The notes: generated by a model from the sequence alone, not told the origin. 64,000 nt of DNA from Kushneria phosphatilytica (GCF_008247605.1 NZ_CP043420.1:1116001-1180000); one strand, 5' to 3'; positions 28,030-38,168 are shown, numbered from the stretch's first letter. A program made the numbers and translations.

Positions 28030-29598
28030 TCAGCTTCGATAGCCTGCAAGATGATCGCCCTGGCCGTAGGCCGGCTCAAAATGAATCTCTTCCAGAATCT
28101 GCCGGGCCTTGTCACGCTGTGCCCGGCGTCGCTCGTCGCTCATGCGGTGTAGTGAGCCGTAGATCAGCTTCATGCGATGATTTTTCGCCAGTTCACGTTC
28201 GTGCCGCTCGAGGAAATCCCAATAAAGGCTGTTGAAGGGGCAGGCGTTATCGCCAGTGGTCTGTTTGACGTCGTAATGACAGTGACGGCAGTGATCCGAC
28301 ATGCGATCAATGTACTTGCCTGAAGCGCAGTAGGGCTTCGAGCCGAGATAACCGCCATCGGCATGGAGCACCATACCCAGCGTATTGGGAAGTTCTACCC
28401 ATTCATGGGCATCGGCATAGACTGCCAGATACCAGTCGCACAACGCTTCCGGTTTGACGCCGCAGAGCAGGGCGAAATTGCCGGTCACCATCAGTCGCTG
28501 AATATGATGAGCATAGGCATTATCGTGGGTCATGGTGATGGCGCGATTCAAACAGCGCATCCTGGTATCACCACTCCAGTAGAAGTCGGGCAGCCCTCGC
28601 TCGGCCCGGAGCCGATTCTCGCGCTTGTAGTTCGGCATTCTTGACCAGTAAACACCGCGCACGAATTCGCGCCACCCGAGAATCTGACGAATAAAGCCCT
28701 CAACCGCATTGATTGGCGCGTGGCCTTCCTGCCAGGCACGTTCGGCAGCTTGGCAGACTTCTCTTGGCGATAGCAGCCCGGTGTTGAGTGAGGCCGACAA
28801 TCGGGAGTGAAACAGAAAGGGTTCATGGTCGCTGATGGCATCCTGATAGCGACCGAAATCGATCAGCAGATGGCGGATGAAATGACGTAGATCGCTGAGT
28901 GCCTGGCGTCGTGTGACCGCCCAGTTGAACCCCTTGAGCGTTCCGAAGTGATCACTGAAGTGACGCTCGACCAATGCCATGACCTCCCTGGTGGTCGCAT
29001 CCGGCTGGTGGCGGGGCGGATCAGGTACATCGAGCTTATTGGGTAACGCTTCACGATTGTCGTGGTCGAAATTCCACTGACCGCCGGCCGGTTCATCGTT
29101 TTCCATCAGGATGCCGCTCTCGCGGCGCATGTTCCGATAAAAGTGTTCCATGCGCAGCTGTCGGCGGTTACCTGCCCAGCGAGCAAATTCGTCCGGTGAG
29201 CAGAAGAAACGATCATCCTCGGTCAAGTGCCATTGTGGGGTATGATCCCTGCGCTGGCTGATACGTTCGTGTAACCGCCAGTCGCCGGGGCGCGTGACAT
29301 GAATCTCGCTGCAGTGATACAACCGGGCCAGGCGCTCGGCTTCATCCAGCAGATCCTGGCAGTTATCCGCATCCTCCAGACCACTGTAATGGACCTGGTA
29401 GCCGCGATTGCGCAGGGCTTCGGCAAAATGGCGCATGGCGGAAAACAAAAGCACGATTTTCTGAGGATGGTGCGGTACGTAGCGCCCTTCGCCATCGACC
29501 TCACACAATGCCAGTACGGCATTGCTCGGCGGATCACGCAGCAATGGCAGATCGAAGCTCAATTGATCGGCGAGAATCAGAATCAGGGGTCGTGACAT
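28030..29598 (-). CDS. phrB: Fe-S cluster (6-4) photolyase / cryptochrome (PhrB, FeS-BCP type)
   Basis: The 522-residue protein is a prokaryotic FeS-BCP photolyase, which uses FAD, a 4Fe-4S cluster and a lumazine antenna to repair (6-4) photoproducts in light. Four cysteines, C349 (MRCLN), C437 and C440 (HCRHC) and C453 (NACPF), have the same spacing (88, 3, 13) as I recall for the cluster ligands of Agrobacterium PhrB. The FAD-binding region carries NAVEGFIRQILGWREFVRG and WVELPNTLGM. It diverges from hemH across 142 bases, so they could share control by light or oxidative stress, although no regulator is adjacent. Confidence 0.92.
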   Translation of the reverse strand: MSRPLILILADQLSFDLPLLRDPPSNAVLALCEVDGEGRYVPHHPQKIVLLFSAMRHFAEALRNRGYQVHYSGLEDADNCQDLLDEAERLARLYHCSEIHVTRPGDWRLHERISQRRDHTPQWHLTEDDRFFCSPDEFARWAGNRRQLRMEHFYRNMRRESGILMENDEPAGGQWNFDHDNREALPNKLDVPDPPRHQPDATTREVMALVERHFSDHFGTLKGFNWAVTRRQALSDLRHFIRHLLIDFGRYQDAISDHEPFLFHSRLSASLNTGLLSPREVCQAAERAWQEGHAPINAVEGFIRQILGWREFVRGVYWSRMPNYKRENRLRAERGLPDFYWSGDTRMRCLNRAITMTHDNAYAHHIQRLMVTGNFALLCGVKPEALCDWYLAVYADAHEWVELPNTLGMVLHADGGYLGSKPYCASGKYIDRMSDHCRHCHYDVKQTTGDNACPFNSLYWDFLERHERELAKNHRMKLIYGSLHRMSDERRRAQRDKARQILEEIHFEPAYGQGDHLAGYRS

Positions 29599-29740
29599 AT
29601 ACGCCGGGCCTTTTGGAAGTCCATTTATCTGACGGTCATGATCATTTCAATATCAGATATAGCGACATTTCATCCCGTCGACAGGGTAGTTGCTGATAGA
29701 ATCCCTGTATCGGAAAAAAGAGACAGACCAGGAGTTTTCA

Positions 29741-30727
29741 ATGGCGGAGGCTACCTTCGGTGTTTTGCTGGCCAATCTGGGCACGCCAGATGCACCTACG
29801 CCGGCAGCAGTACGACGCTATCTGGCAGAGTTCCTCTGGGACCGTCGAGTCATCGATGTGTCCCGACCGGTCTGGTGGATGATTCTTAACGGTATCGTGC
29901 TGCGCACTCGGCCGAAAAAGGTGGCCGAGGCCTATGCTTCGGTATGGGAAGAGGAAGGCTCACCGCTGCTGGCTATCGGCCGTCGTCAGCAACGGGCATT
30001 GAAGGCTCGACTCGATACTCATTTCGATGCTGATATCCCGGTTGAGCTGGCCATGACCTATGGGCGCCCGACCATGGAAGCGGCCGGACTGACCTTTCGC
30101 AAGGCCGGTGTGGAACGCATTCTGGTGCTACCGCTTTATCCCCAGTATTCCCGTACCACGACTGCGCCCGTATTCGATCGGCTGGCGGATGCGCTGGCAC
30201 CCTGCCCGCATCTGCCCGAGCTGCGAATGGTACGCGACTATCATGAAGAGCCGGGTTATATCGATGCACTGGCTGCCAGTGTGCGTGAACACTGGGAGGC
30301 GCGGGGTCGGCAGAATCATCTGCTCATGTCCTATCATGGCATTCCGAAGCGATACGCCAACGAGGGCGATCCCTACCCGAAACACTGCACGCGAACCAGC
30401 CATTTGCTGGCCGAACGACTTGGCCTGCGAGACGATCAGTGGACCATGACCTATCAGTCCCGATTCGGTCGCGAGGAGTGGCTCAAGCCTTATACCGATG
30501 AAACCCTGACCGCCTGGGGCAAGGCCGGCCATGATGGCGTCGATGTGATCTGCCCGGCCTTTGCAGCGGATTGCCTGGAAACGCTCGAAGAGATTTCGAT
30601 CCAGAACCGCGAGTTCTTTCAGGACAATGGCGGTGGCGATTACAGTTATATACCAGCGCTCAATGATCGAGAGGATCACATTGCACTGCTTGAACAGCTG
30701 GTGGTACGTCACACCACCGGTTGGTGA
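29741..30727 (+). CDS. hemH: Ferrochelatase
   Basis: Ferrochelatase inserts Fe2+ into protoporphyrin IX, the last step of heme b synthesis. The 328-residue protein has NLGTPDAPTPAAVRRYL at the N-terminus, His199 in LMSYHGIPKRY as the metal-binding histidine and CPAFAADCLETLEEI with the partner glutamate. The start MAEATF follows AGGAG spaced six bases. A Met 17 codons upstream lacks support. An 8-bp hairpin GCGCGATC/GATCGCGC just past the stop overlaps the end of the convergent mrpG gene and may slow both transcripts. Confidence 0.96.
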   Translation: MAEATFGVLLANLGTPDAPTPAAVRRYLAEFLWDRRVIDVSRPVWWMILNGIVLRTRPKKVAEAYASVWEEEGSPLLAIGRRQQRALKARLDTHFDADIPVELAMTYGRPTMEAAGLTFRKAGVERILVLPLYPQYSRTTTAPVFDRLADALAPCPHLPELRMVRDYHEEPGYIDALAASVREHWEARGRQNHLLMSYHGIPKRYANEGDPYPKHCTRTSHLLAERLGLRDDQWTMTYQSRFGREEWLKPYTDETLTAWGKAGHDGVDVICPAFAADCLETLEEISIQNREFFQDNGGGDYSYIPALNDREDHIALLEQLVVRHTTGW

Positions 30728-30742
30728 CGATAGGGCGCGATC

Positions 30743-31114
30743 TCAGCGATCGCGCTCGCTGCCCAGTTCATAGGGCTCACCCTGAGTCTGCTCGGTGCGC
30801 TGCAATCGGTGATGCATGCCGGTCATGGTCAGCAGATGGGCACTCACGGGGGTGGTGATCATTACAAACAGGGTGATCAGTATTTCACGGCCGCTGGGAT
30901 CGCCGGTCTGCACCCAGAAAAAGAGCATCGACGCGAGCAGGGTACAGCCCACCCCCAGCGTGGAATTCTTGGCGGGGCCATGCAGACGCTGGAAAAAATC
31001 ACGAAAGCGCAGCAGCCCCAGCGCACCAATAACTGCGAAGATGCCTCCGGCTACCAGCAGCAGGGCGATCAGGCCTTCCAGCCAGGGTACCAGCCATTCG
31101 GGCATGAACATCAT
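30743..31114 (-). CDS. mrpG: Na+/H+ antiporter Mrp subunit G
   Basis: The 123-residue membrane protein has three hydrophobic segments and the MrpG/MnhG motif GALGLLRFRDFFQRLHGPAK. It ends with a charged tail. GGGAG lies five bases before the ATG. It is the last gene of the six-gene Mrp operon, 12 bases after mrpF. MrpG is required for assembly of the multi-subunit Na+/H+ exchanger. Confidence 0.93.
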   Translation of the reverse strand: MMFMPEWLVPWLEGLIALLLVAGGIFAVIGALGLLRFRDFFQRLHGPAKNSTLGVGCTLLASMLFFWVQTGDPSGREILITLFVMITTPVSAHLLTMTGMHHRLQRTEQTQGEPYELGSERDR

Positions 31115-31126
31115 GTCATCTCCCTC

Positions 31127-31396
31127 CTATTCGATGATGTCGCCGCGCAGCAGATACTTGCATACGGCGACAGTGCTGATGAATCCCAGCATGGCAATCA
31201 GCAGGGCGGCCTCGAAATACAGGCTGGTATCCTGCCAGAGCCCCTGAATGATGATCATGCCGATGGCATTGACGTACATGGTGTCCAGAGCGGCAATGCG
31301 ATCAGGCAGACTCGGGCCGATCAGCACCCGGTAGAAGTTCATGACCAGCGCCAGCGTGAATAGCGCCGAGCTGATCCAGAAGGCCCAGGTCAGCAT
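31127..31396 (-). CDS. mrpF: Na+/H+ antiporter Mrp subunit F
   Basis: The 89-residue protein with three membrane helices contains the MrpF signature YRVLIGPSLPDRIAALDTM. It overlaps the end of mrpE by seven bases and is followed by mrpG, the usual order. Confidence 0.94.
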   Translation of the reverse strand: MLTWAFWISSALFTLALVMNFYRVLIGPSLPDRIAALDTMYVNAIGMIIIQGLWQDTSLYFEAALLIAMLGFISTVAVCKYLLRGDIIE

Positions 31397-31875
31397 TGGA
31401 AGATCTCCTTGAGCGGCTGCTCATAACGTCGCTGGATCTGCTCGATCAGCGCCTGTGTATCTTCAACATCGAGCGCGTGGATCAGCAACGTCCCATCATG
31501 CATGCGCAAGTGAGCCGAAATGGTGCCTGGCGTCAGCGAGATGGTGCTGGCCAGGATGGTAATCGGAAACGGCTCGGTCAACGACAATGGATAAAGGACA
31601 AAGGCAGGCCGCGGTTGTCGCCGAGGCGCGAGAATCAGCCGGGACACTTCCAGGTTGGCAACAATGATGTCCCATATCAGTACGGCGATGTAGGCCACCA
31701 GTTTCAGCGGCCGATGCACTGTGGGTTGTGGCTCCCAGAAGCGCCCGATCAGAATGGGAATCAGCAGGGCCAGTACCAGCGCCAGCAGGGCATTGCCAGG
31801 CGTCAGGGCCGTCAGGCACATCCATATCACGAACAGCAACAGGGATAGCAGTGGCATGGGGAGCAGACGCTTCAT
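31390..31875 (-). CDS. mrpE: Na+/H+ antiporter Mrp subunit E
   Basis: The 161-residue product is a MrpE/MnhE subunit. Two or three N-terminal membrane helices are followed by a cytoplasmic part with YIAVLIWDIIVANLEVSRLI and the family-typical TLLASTISLTPGT-like region (here TILASTISLTPGTISA). It overlaps mrpD by four bases and mrpF by seven. MrpE is thought to raise antiporter activity rather than form the pathway. Confidence 0.94.
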   Translation of the reverse strand: MKRLLPMPLLSLLLFVIWMCLTALTPGNALLALVLALLIPILIGRFWEPQPTVHRPLKLVAYIAVLIWDIIVANLEVSRLILAPRRQPRPAFVLYPLSLTEPFPITILASTISLTPGTISAHLRMHDGTLLIHALDVEDTQALIEQIQRRYEQPLKEIFQC

Positions 31876-33422
31876 GAACTCTCTCCTCCTGCGTGAGGGA
31901 CAACAGCGCCCGGAGTCAGCATGGGCGTACCGAGAATAGCCTCCAGATAGTGATCGGGATTATTCAGCTGTTGTGCAGTCGCCGCCGCGTATTGGCTCAC
32001 GGGTCCGGCCAGCAGCGTCAGCAGCGGAGAGGCTGCGATCAGACCGGTGATGCCCAACCCGCGGCGCCAGCCCATTTTCGGCCCATCAGGATCGCCTTCA
32101 CCGGTTCGCCAGAAGATGGTCGAGCCGGCGCGCGAGGCCGAAATAATGCCGCATAGCCCGGCGAGCAGCAGGATTGGCCAGAGCCAGAGGGCCTGAATGC
32201 CTTCGGCACTGGAGAGCACCAGTGCCTTGCCAATGGCGCCTGAAAGCGGCGGCAGACCGATCACGGCAATCATGCCGATGAAATACAGCGTCCCCAACCG
32301 GCCGGGTTGTACCAGCGGCCGGCTGCGCACTGCTCGGGTACCGGCCCGACCGCGCTGACTGCCAATCATGTCGGCCAGTAGAAACAGCCCACCAGTCACC
32401 AGAGTAGTATGTACGATGTAGTAAAGCGCTGCGGTGATACTGTCCAGATGCCCCATGCCAAAAGCGCAGAGCAGAGTACCCACCGAGATCATGATCAGAT
32501 AGCTGGTCTGCAGACGCAGGTCGCGGGCCGACAGCACGCCGATTGCAGCCACGGCGAGCGTTGCCAGACCACACCACCAAAGCCAGGGTTGAGCGAGCCC
32601 GGCCAATGGCCCGGCATGATCGGCGAAAACAAGCGAATAGACACGCAAAATGGCGTAAAGGCCTATTTTGGTCATGATGGCAAACAGCGCTGCCACGGAA
32701 GCGGGTGCCGCTGCATAGGCGCGGGGAAGCCAGAAGTGCAGTGGCAGCATCGCCGATTTAAGCGCAAAGACACTCAGTAACAGCAAACCGCCGGCATGCA
32801 CCAGACCCTGCTGATGGGCATCCAGGCCTGCACTGATCTGGCGTGCCATGTCAGCCATGTTCAGGGTGCCCAGTGCGCCATAAAGGATGCCGAGCGCGAA
32901 CAGGAAAAGGGAAGAACCGGCCAGGTTGAGGGCAACATAATGGACCCCCGCACCGGTTCGACTGCGCCCGCCGCCATGCATCAGTAGTGCATAGGAGGCA
33001 ATCAGCAGAACTTCGAAAAAGACGAACAGGTTGAACAGGTCACCCGTCAGAAAGGCTCCGTTGATCCCCAGCAGCTGCAGCTGGAACAGTCCCTGAAAGT
33101 TGGTGCCGTCTTCATCCTGACCGGCGCTGGCATAGAGGATGGCACCCAGTGCCAGTATCGCGGTCAGCAGGATCATCATGGCAGAGAGCCGATCGAGCAC
33201 CAGCACAATACCGAAGGGTGGTTGCCAGTCGCCCAGGGCGTAAAAGCGAATCACACCATCGCCTGCGGTATGAACCAGAAAGATGCCGGTGATCACCAGC
33301 GCCAGGGTCGTGCCGATTCCTATCGTACGCTTGATGAGCACTGCGCCGCCACGGCGCAGCAGCAGCAACACCGCAGCACACAGCGGCAGTACGATGGGAG
33401 CAATGAGCAAATGCTGGCTCAC
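31872..33422 (-). CDS. mrpD: Na+/H+ antiporter Mrp subunit D
   Basis: The 516-residue protein with about 14 membrane helices is homologous to the proton-pumping subunits NuoL/M/N of complex I. It has FFEVLLIASYALLMHGG with the conserved membrane glutamate and a conserved lysine helix in ALKSAMLPLHFWLPRAY. A functional proton path is therefore expected. It overlaps mrpC and mrpE by four bases each. Confidence 0.95.
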   Translation of the reverse strand: MSQHLLIAPIVLPLCAAVLLLLRRGGAVLIKRTIGIGTTLALVITGIFLVHTAGDGVIRFYALGDWQPPFGIVLVLDRLSAMMILLTAILALGAILYASAGQDEDGTNFQGLFQLQLLGINGAFLTGDLFNLFVFFEVLLIASYALLMHGGGRSRTGAGVHYVALNLAGSSLFLFALGILYGALGTLNMADMARQISAGLDAHQQGLVHAGGLLLLSVFALKSAMLPLHFWLPRAYAAAPASVAALFAIMTKIGLYAILRVYSLVFADHAGPLAGLAQPWLWWCGLATLAVAAIGVLSARDLRLQTSYLIMISVGTLLCAFGMGHLDSITAALYYIVHTTLVTGGLFLLADMIGSQRGRAGTRAVRSRPLVQPGRLGTLYFIGMIAVIGLPPLSGAIGKALVLSSAEGIQALWLWPILLLAGLCGIISASRAGSTIFWRTGEGDPDGPKMGWRRGLGITGLIAASPLLTLLAGPVSQYAAATAQQLNNPDHYLEAILGTPMLTPGAVVPHAGGESS

Positions 33423-33763
33423 GATGCCTCCCGGGACTCTTCGCGACGCTGGCCGTCGACATGATCACTGCCAAGATCACCACGGGCGCGCATGGCGAGA
33501 ATGACCACGAAGGCGGTCATGGCGAATCCGATGACGATGGCCGTCAGTACCAGCGCCTGGGGGAGCGGGTCCGCCATTGGCATATCGGTGCCGACAATGG
33601 TGGAGGCCGCGGTGTGCAGCCCGCCCATGGAAAACAGGAAGAGGTTGACGGCATAAGTCAGCAGTGTCAGCCCGACGACTACGGGAAAGGTGCGTCCACG
33701 CAGGGCCAGAAAGATGCCGCTGGCGGTGAGGACACCGGTACAGATCGAGTAGATGAGTTCCAT
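33419..33763 (-). CDS. mrpC: Na+/H+ antiporter Mrp subunit C
   Basis: The 114-residue protein has three membrane helices and is NuoK-like. MrpC signatures include GLTLLTYAVNLFLFSMG and PLPQALVLTAIVIGFA. Its start codon touches the stop of the mrpA/B fusion and its end overlaps mrpD by four bases. Confidence 0.95.
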   Translation of the reverse strand: MELIYSICTGVLTASGIFLALRGRTFPVVVGLTLLTYAVNLFLFSMGGLHTAASTIVGTDMPMADPLPQALVLTAIVIGFAMTAFVVILAMRARGDLGSDHVDGQRREESREAS

Positions 33764-36558
33764 CAGGACTTCTCCCGGGACGGACGATGCGGAGTGGTGA
33801 CCTTGCCGAGATTGGCCAGGATCATCAGGGTGGCACCGACGACGGCAAGATAGACGCCGAGATCGAACAGCATGGCTGTTGCCAGCTCGATGTCACCGAT
33901 TACCGGAATGTGAAAGTGGCCATAGGCTGAAGTCAGAAACGGATGATCAAACAGCCAGCTACCCAGTCCGGTCAGCAGGGCGATGGCGACCCCGGTCACG
34001 GCGATCGGCTGATACTGAAAGGGCAGCCTGCGCTGTGTCCACTCCACGCCGCGTGCCATGTAGAGCAGGATCAGTGCCACGCCGGTGACCAGGCCGGCGA
34101 TAAAGCCGCCGCCGGGCGCGTTGTGGCCGCGCAGGAAAATATAGATCGCCACCATCAGCGCGAATGGCAGCAGTGCCTGGGACACTACCGATAGAATGAC
34201 CGGATAACGCTCACTGATCCATGCCCGGCCTTCCATATCGCCGGAGGGCATGGCCAGACGAAGACGGTTGAGCAGTTTGTAGATGGCCAGTCCGGCGATA
34301 CACAGGACGGTGATTTCGCCCAGCGTATCGAAACCGCGGAAATCCACCAGAATGACGTTGACCACATTATGGCCGCCACCGCCGGGCACGCTGTTCTCGA
34401 TCATGAACTGCGAGATACGCTCGATGGGGTGGGTCAGTACGGCATAGTTAAGGCTGGCCACCACGCCGCCAAAGGCAGAGGCCAGCAGACCATCACGCAG
34501 GAGCCGGTAACCGCTGGATTCGCGTGGTGTGGTCTGAGGCAGGAAGAACAGTGCCAGCATCAGCAGAATCATGGTGACTACTTCCACCGCCAGCTGAGTC
34601 AGTGCCAGATCGGGGGCGGAGAAGCGGGCAAAGGCAAGCGATACCAGCATGCCTACTACCGACAGCAGGATCAGTGCTACCAGTCTGCGGTGATGCAGAA
34701 AGGCTGTACCGAGTCCCGCCAGACAGAGCAGCAGACCGCCGGTGGCGACCACGCCATCGATCGGTTGAGGCGCTGCCGGGCCGTCGAGACCGGGGATGGC
34801 CATCAGACCGAGGGCGGCGAACAACAGGGCCGTCAGCATCAGCCAGAACATGTAGCGCTGTAATGAACCGTTTTCGAAGCGTCCCAGCAGTTTTTCGGCA
34901 CTATTGATGAGTCGCTGATTGGCCGCTTCGAACACCAGACGGGCATCACGACCACGAAACTGACGCTGAAAGCGGTAAAGATAGTGGCGTAATACATAGA
35001 CCAGTAGCCCGCCGGCCAGTGCAATGGCACTCATCAGCAGTGGCAGGTTGAAGCCATGCCAGATGGCGAGATCGAGTTCGGGCAGGCCCTCGGTCGGCAT
35101 CATGGCGAGTGCCGCCACTTTCAGCAGTGCACCGACGGTCAGCGCCGGCAATAGACCTACGGCGATACACAGCACAATCAGGATTTCGATGGGCAGCCGC
35201 ATGTAGCGCGGTGGCTCATGTGGCTCCTTTGGCAACTGTTTCGGCTCGCCATTGAAGAACACGTCATGCACGAAACGCAACGAATAGGCGACCGAGAATA
35301 CGCTGCCCAGGGTGGCCAGTACCGGTACCAGCCATGAAAGTCCACCGAACATCTGGGTTTCGAGGCTCTCGGCCAGAAACATTTCCTTGGAGAGGAAGCC
35401 ATTGAGCAGGGGGACCCCGGCCATGGAGGCCGAGGCTACGGTAGCCAGCACCGTGGTATAGGGCATGTAGCGCCAGAGACCATTGAGCTTGCGGATGTCC
35501 CGGGTGCCGCACTCATGGTCAACAATACCCGCTGCCATGAACAGCGAGGCCTTGAAGGTGGCGTGATTGATGATATGCAGCACGGCGGCAATGGCAGCCA
35601 GGCGTGAATCGAACCCGAACAGCAGGGTGATCAGTCCCAGATGACTGATGGTAGAGAAGGCCAGTACGCCCTTGAGGTCCTGTTTCATCAGCGCAAACCA
35701 GGCCCCGTAGAGCAGGGTGATCATGCCGACCAGCGTGACAATGTAGAACCACCAGTGGGTACCCGAGAGTATCGGGAACATGCGTGCCAGCAGAAAGACA
35801 CCCGCTTTTACCATGGTGGCTGAATGCAGATAAGCGGAAACCGGTGTGGGGGCTGCCATCGCATGGGGCAACCAGAACTGGAAGGGGAACTGGGCGGACT
35901 TGGTAAAGCAGCCCAGCAGTACCAGCACCAGCATCAGCGGATAGAGCGGGTTACCGCGAATCTGATCAGCGTTGGCAATTACGGTATCGATATCGTAGCT
36001 GCCCACGACCTGGCCAATCAGCAAAAAACCGGCCAGCAGGGCGAGTCCGCCGGCACCAGTGACGGTGAGTGCCATGCGTGCCCCCTTGCGGGCATCGCTT
36101 TCACGATACCAGTACCCGATCAGCAAAAAGGAGGAGAGGCTGGTCAGTTCCCAGAAGAACCACAAAAGCAGCAGGTTATTGGCCGTCACGATACCGAGCA
36201 TGGCGGTCATGAACAGCATCAGAAAGCCATAGAACCGCACGATCGAATCATTCTCGGATAGATAATAGCGGGCATAGAGAATGATCAGCAGGCCGATACC
36301 GAGAATCAGCAGGCTGAACAGAAAACTCAGGCCGTCGAGACGAAATGCCAGCGACAGGCCCAGTGCCGGTATCCACTCCAGCGAGTGACGTAACACCTCG
36401 CCATCAAGGATGGTGGAGGTTTGCGACAATGATATGCCCAGTGCGATAGCCGGCAACAGGGCTGTCAGCCAGGCACACCAGCCACGTGAGATATGCTGGC
36501 ACATCAGGGGTACCAGGCTACCTGCCAGTGGCAAGAGCACTATCAGTAGCAGGACCAT
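33763..36558 (-). CDS. mrpA: Na+/H+ antiporter Mrp subunit A-B fusion
   Basis: The 931-residue protein is the large MrpA subunit, related to NuoL ([38 protein letters not shown]), followed by the MrpA-specific C-terminal region. From about residue 780 an MrpB-like domain follows ([38 protein letters not shown] region, with FNHPF-like [12 protein letters not shown]). This is the group 2 arrangement known from PhaAB of Pseudomonas and rhizobia. The complex exports Na+ in exchange for H+ and supports salt and alkaline tolerance. It is the first gene of the operon; its promoter should lie in the 500-base interval upstream. Confidence 0.95.
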   Translation of the reverse strand: MVLLLIVLLPLAGSLVPLMCQHISRGWCAWLTALLPAIALGISLSQTSTILDGEVLRHSLEWIPALGLSLAFRLDGLSFLFSLLILGIGLLIILYARYYLSENDSIVRFYGFLMLFMTAMLGIVTANNLLLLWFFWELTSLSSFLLIGYWYRESDARKGARMALTVTGAGGLALLAGFLLIGQVVGSYDIDTVIANADQIRGNPLYPLMLVLVLLGCFTKSAQFPFQFWLPHAMAAPTPVSAYLHSATMVKAGVFLLARMFPILSGTHWWFYIVTLVGMITLLYGAWFALMKQDLKGVLAFSTISHLGLITLLFGFDSRLAAIAAVLHIINHATFKASLFMAAGIVDHECGTRDIRKLNGLWRYMPYTTVLATVASASMAGVPLLNGFLSKEMFLAESLETQMFGGLSWLVPVLATLGSVFSVAYSLRFVHDVFFNGEPKQLPKEPHEPPRYMRLPIEILIVLCIAVGLLPALTVGALLKVAALAMMPTEGLPELDLAIWHGFNLPLLMSAIALAGGLLVYVLRHYLYRFQRQFRGRDARLVFEAANQRLINSAEKLLGRFENGSLQRYMFWLMLTALLFAALGLMAIPGLDGPAAPQPIDGVVATGGLLLCLAGLGTAFLHHRRLVALILLSVVGMLVSLAFARFSAPDLALTQLAVEVVTMILLMLALFFLPQTTPRESSGYRLLRDGLLASAFGGVVASLNYAVLTHPIERISQFMIENSVPGGGGHNVVNVILVDFRGFDTLGEITVLCIAGLAIYKLLNRLRLAMPSGDMEGRAWISERYPVILSVVSQALLPFALMVAIYIFLRGHNAPGGGFIAGLVTGVALILLYMARGVEWTQRRLPFQYQPIAVTGVAIALLTGLGSWLFDHPFLTSAYGHFHIPVIGDIELATAMLFDLGVYLAVVGATLMILANLGKVTTPHRPSREKS

Positions 36559-37054
36559 TCAGGACTCGCTCTGTCTATCGTTCGGAATGTGCTGTCAATG
36601 ACCGGCAGTGGTCGACTGACGTCAGATTAGCAGAGGGCACCGCCGTCATGGCGGGAGATACCGGCAGGCGGGTCGGTCAGGAAGGGGCGACGAAAAAACC
36701 GGGGAGCGTGAATCCATGCCGGAGCCCAATCCCGACTTCCACCGTGTACGGTCATATCGTCAAAGCGCTGTGGTGCGGCGCCTGGCGTGGTCATGGTCAT
36801 CTCCTCATCCCTGGTGACGCGGTGTCACCACCGGCTTCGGGTGGCAATCATGAACCGGGCGTCAATAATCCGGCCGAATGTAGCATGCTCCCCCGGGAGC
36901 ATCCAGCCGAGCCGGCGCCGCTATCTTAAGAGGCGGCCAGGCCCATGGTCGAAGCGTGCCTGTATCGCTGCCTTCAGCGTTAAGGCATTATCACGCGCCG
37001 TCGCTGGTTCGAAAATAGCGTTGGCAGTGTCGGTTCAGGCAGGGAGGAGAGGCG
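36559..37054. other. Divergent intergenic region between mrpA and rmlB
   Basis: Nearly 500 bases separate these divergent genes. A minus-strand frame of 55 codons (36627-36794) begins at an ATG with GAGGAG spaced six bases and ends 68 bases before mrpA. Composition is Pro/Arg/His-rich and I recognise no family. A GGTGAC / GTCACC inverted repeat lies just before its start. No convincing promoter pair was found for either flanking gene. Confidence 0.4.
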
Positions 37055-38092
37055 GTGAAAACCATCATGATAACTGGCGGCGCGGGTTTTATCGGCTCGG
37101 CGCTGATACATCACATCATCGATCATCGCTATGAGCAGGTGCTCAATGTGGATGCGCTCACCTACGCCAGCCAGCCCGAAGCGCTGGCGGGACTGGAGCG
37201 CCTGTCGCGCTATCATTTCGAACGGGCCGATGTTCGCGATGCCTCGCGCATGTCACAACTGCTGGCGCAATATCAGCCCAATGCCGTCATGCATCTGGCT
37301 GCGGAAACCCACGTCGATCGCTCGATCGCCGGCCCGGAGGTTTTCGTTGATACCAATGTGACCGGTGTAGCCTCCCTGCTCGAGGCTTCAAGACAATACT
37401 GGCAGGGGCTACCGGATGATGAACGCGCACATTTTCGATTCCTGCATGTTTCCACCGATGAAGTTTATGGTGCGCTGGCGGAAGGCGCCGCTGCCCCGGA
37501 TGAATCCTCCCCCTATGCGCCCAGTTCTCCCTATGCCGCCAGCAAGGCGGGTGGCGATCATCTGGTAAATGCCTGGCACGCGACTTATGGTCTGCCCATA
37601 TTGCTGACGCGGAGCACCAACAATTATGGTCCCGGACAGTATCCGGAAAAGCTGATTCCGCTGATGATCCTCAATGCGCTCGCCGGTCGAGCCCTGCCAG
37701 TCTACGGCGACGGCCGCCAGTGTCGAGACTGGCTGCATGTCGAGGATCATGTCCGAGCGCTGTGTCGGATACTCGACGCCGGTCAACCGGGGGAGAGCTA
37801 CAACATTGCTGGTGGCGCCGAGCGCAGCAATCTGGTGATCATTCAGTCGCTTTGCGATGCTCTGGCGCAACAGGCGGGCCTCGATAGTGCGGCACTACGG
37901 GCACTGATTTCACATGTTACCGATCGGCCGGGGCATGATCGCCGTTATGCGCTCAATGCACGTCGCATGCGTGATGAGCTCGGCTGGGAACCGAATCACA
38001 ATCTCGGGACCGGACTGGCAGAGACAGTAGAGTGGTATCTCTCCAATGTACATCGATGGCAGCGGCTGTTCGAGCCGGCAGCCGATAGGTGA
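37055..38092 (+). CDS. rmlB: dTDP-glucose 4,6-dehydratase
   Basis: RmlB converts dTDP-glucose to dTDP-4-keto-6-deoxyglucose for rhamnose and related sugars. The 345-residue short-chain dehydrogenase has the NAD-binding GGAGFIGSAL, the catalytic STDEVYG (Thr-Asp-Glu) and YAASKAGGDH (Tyr-x3-Lys), and the substrate motif NNYGPGQYPEKLIPL. It starts at GTG preceded by GGGAGGAGA. The rmlA, rmlC and rmlD partners are not next to it, so its pathway must be completed elsewhere. A related NDP-sugar dehydratase specificity cannot be excluded. Confidence 0.9.
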   Translation: MKTIMITGGAGFIGSALIHHIIDHRYEQVLNVDALTYASQPEALAGLERLSRYHFERADVRDASRMSQLLAQYQPNAVMHLAAETHVDRSIAGPEVFVDTNVTGVASLLEASRQYWQGLPDDERAHFRFLHVSTDEVYGALAEGAAAPDESSPYAPSSPYAASKAGGDHLVNAWHATYGLPILLTRSTNNYGPGQYPEKLIPLMILNALAGRALPVYGDGRQCRDWLHVEDHVRALCRILDAGQPGESYNIAGGAERSNLVIIQSLCDALAQQAGLDSAALRALISHVTDRPGHDRRYALNARRMRDELGWEPNHNLGTGLAETVEWYLSNVHRWQRLFEPAADR

Positions 38093-38168
38093 CGCTCATG
38101 ACACCATCAGGGTACTGCCATGCCTGGCTGACCCCTGCAGATGTTGTCGAATCAGGAGTTCTTGCTCG

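Noticed and set aside
36572..36598. TTGACA and TAGACA on the minus strand as an mrpA promoter
   Set aside because: The spacer is only 15 bases and the start would leave about seven bases before the mrpA ATG, too little for a ribosome-binding site.
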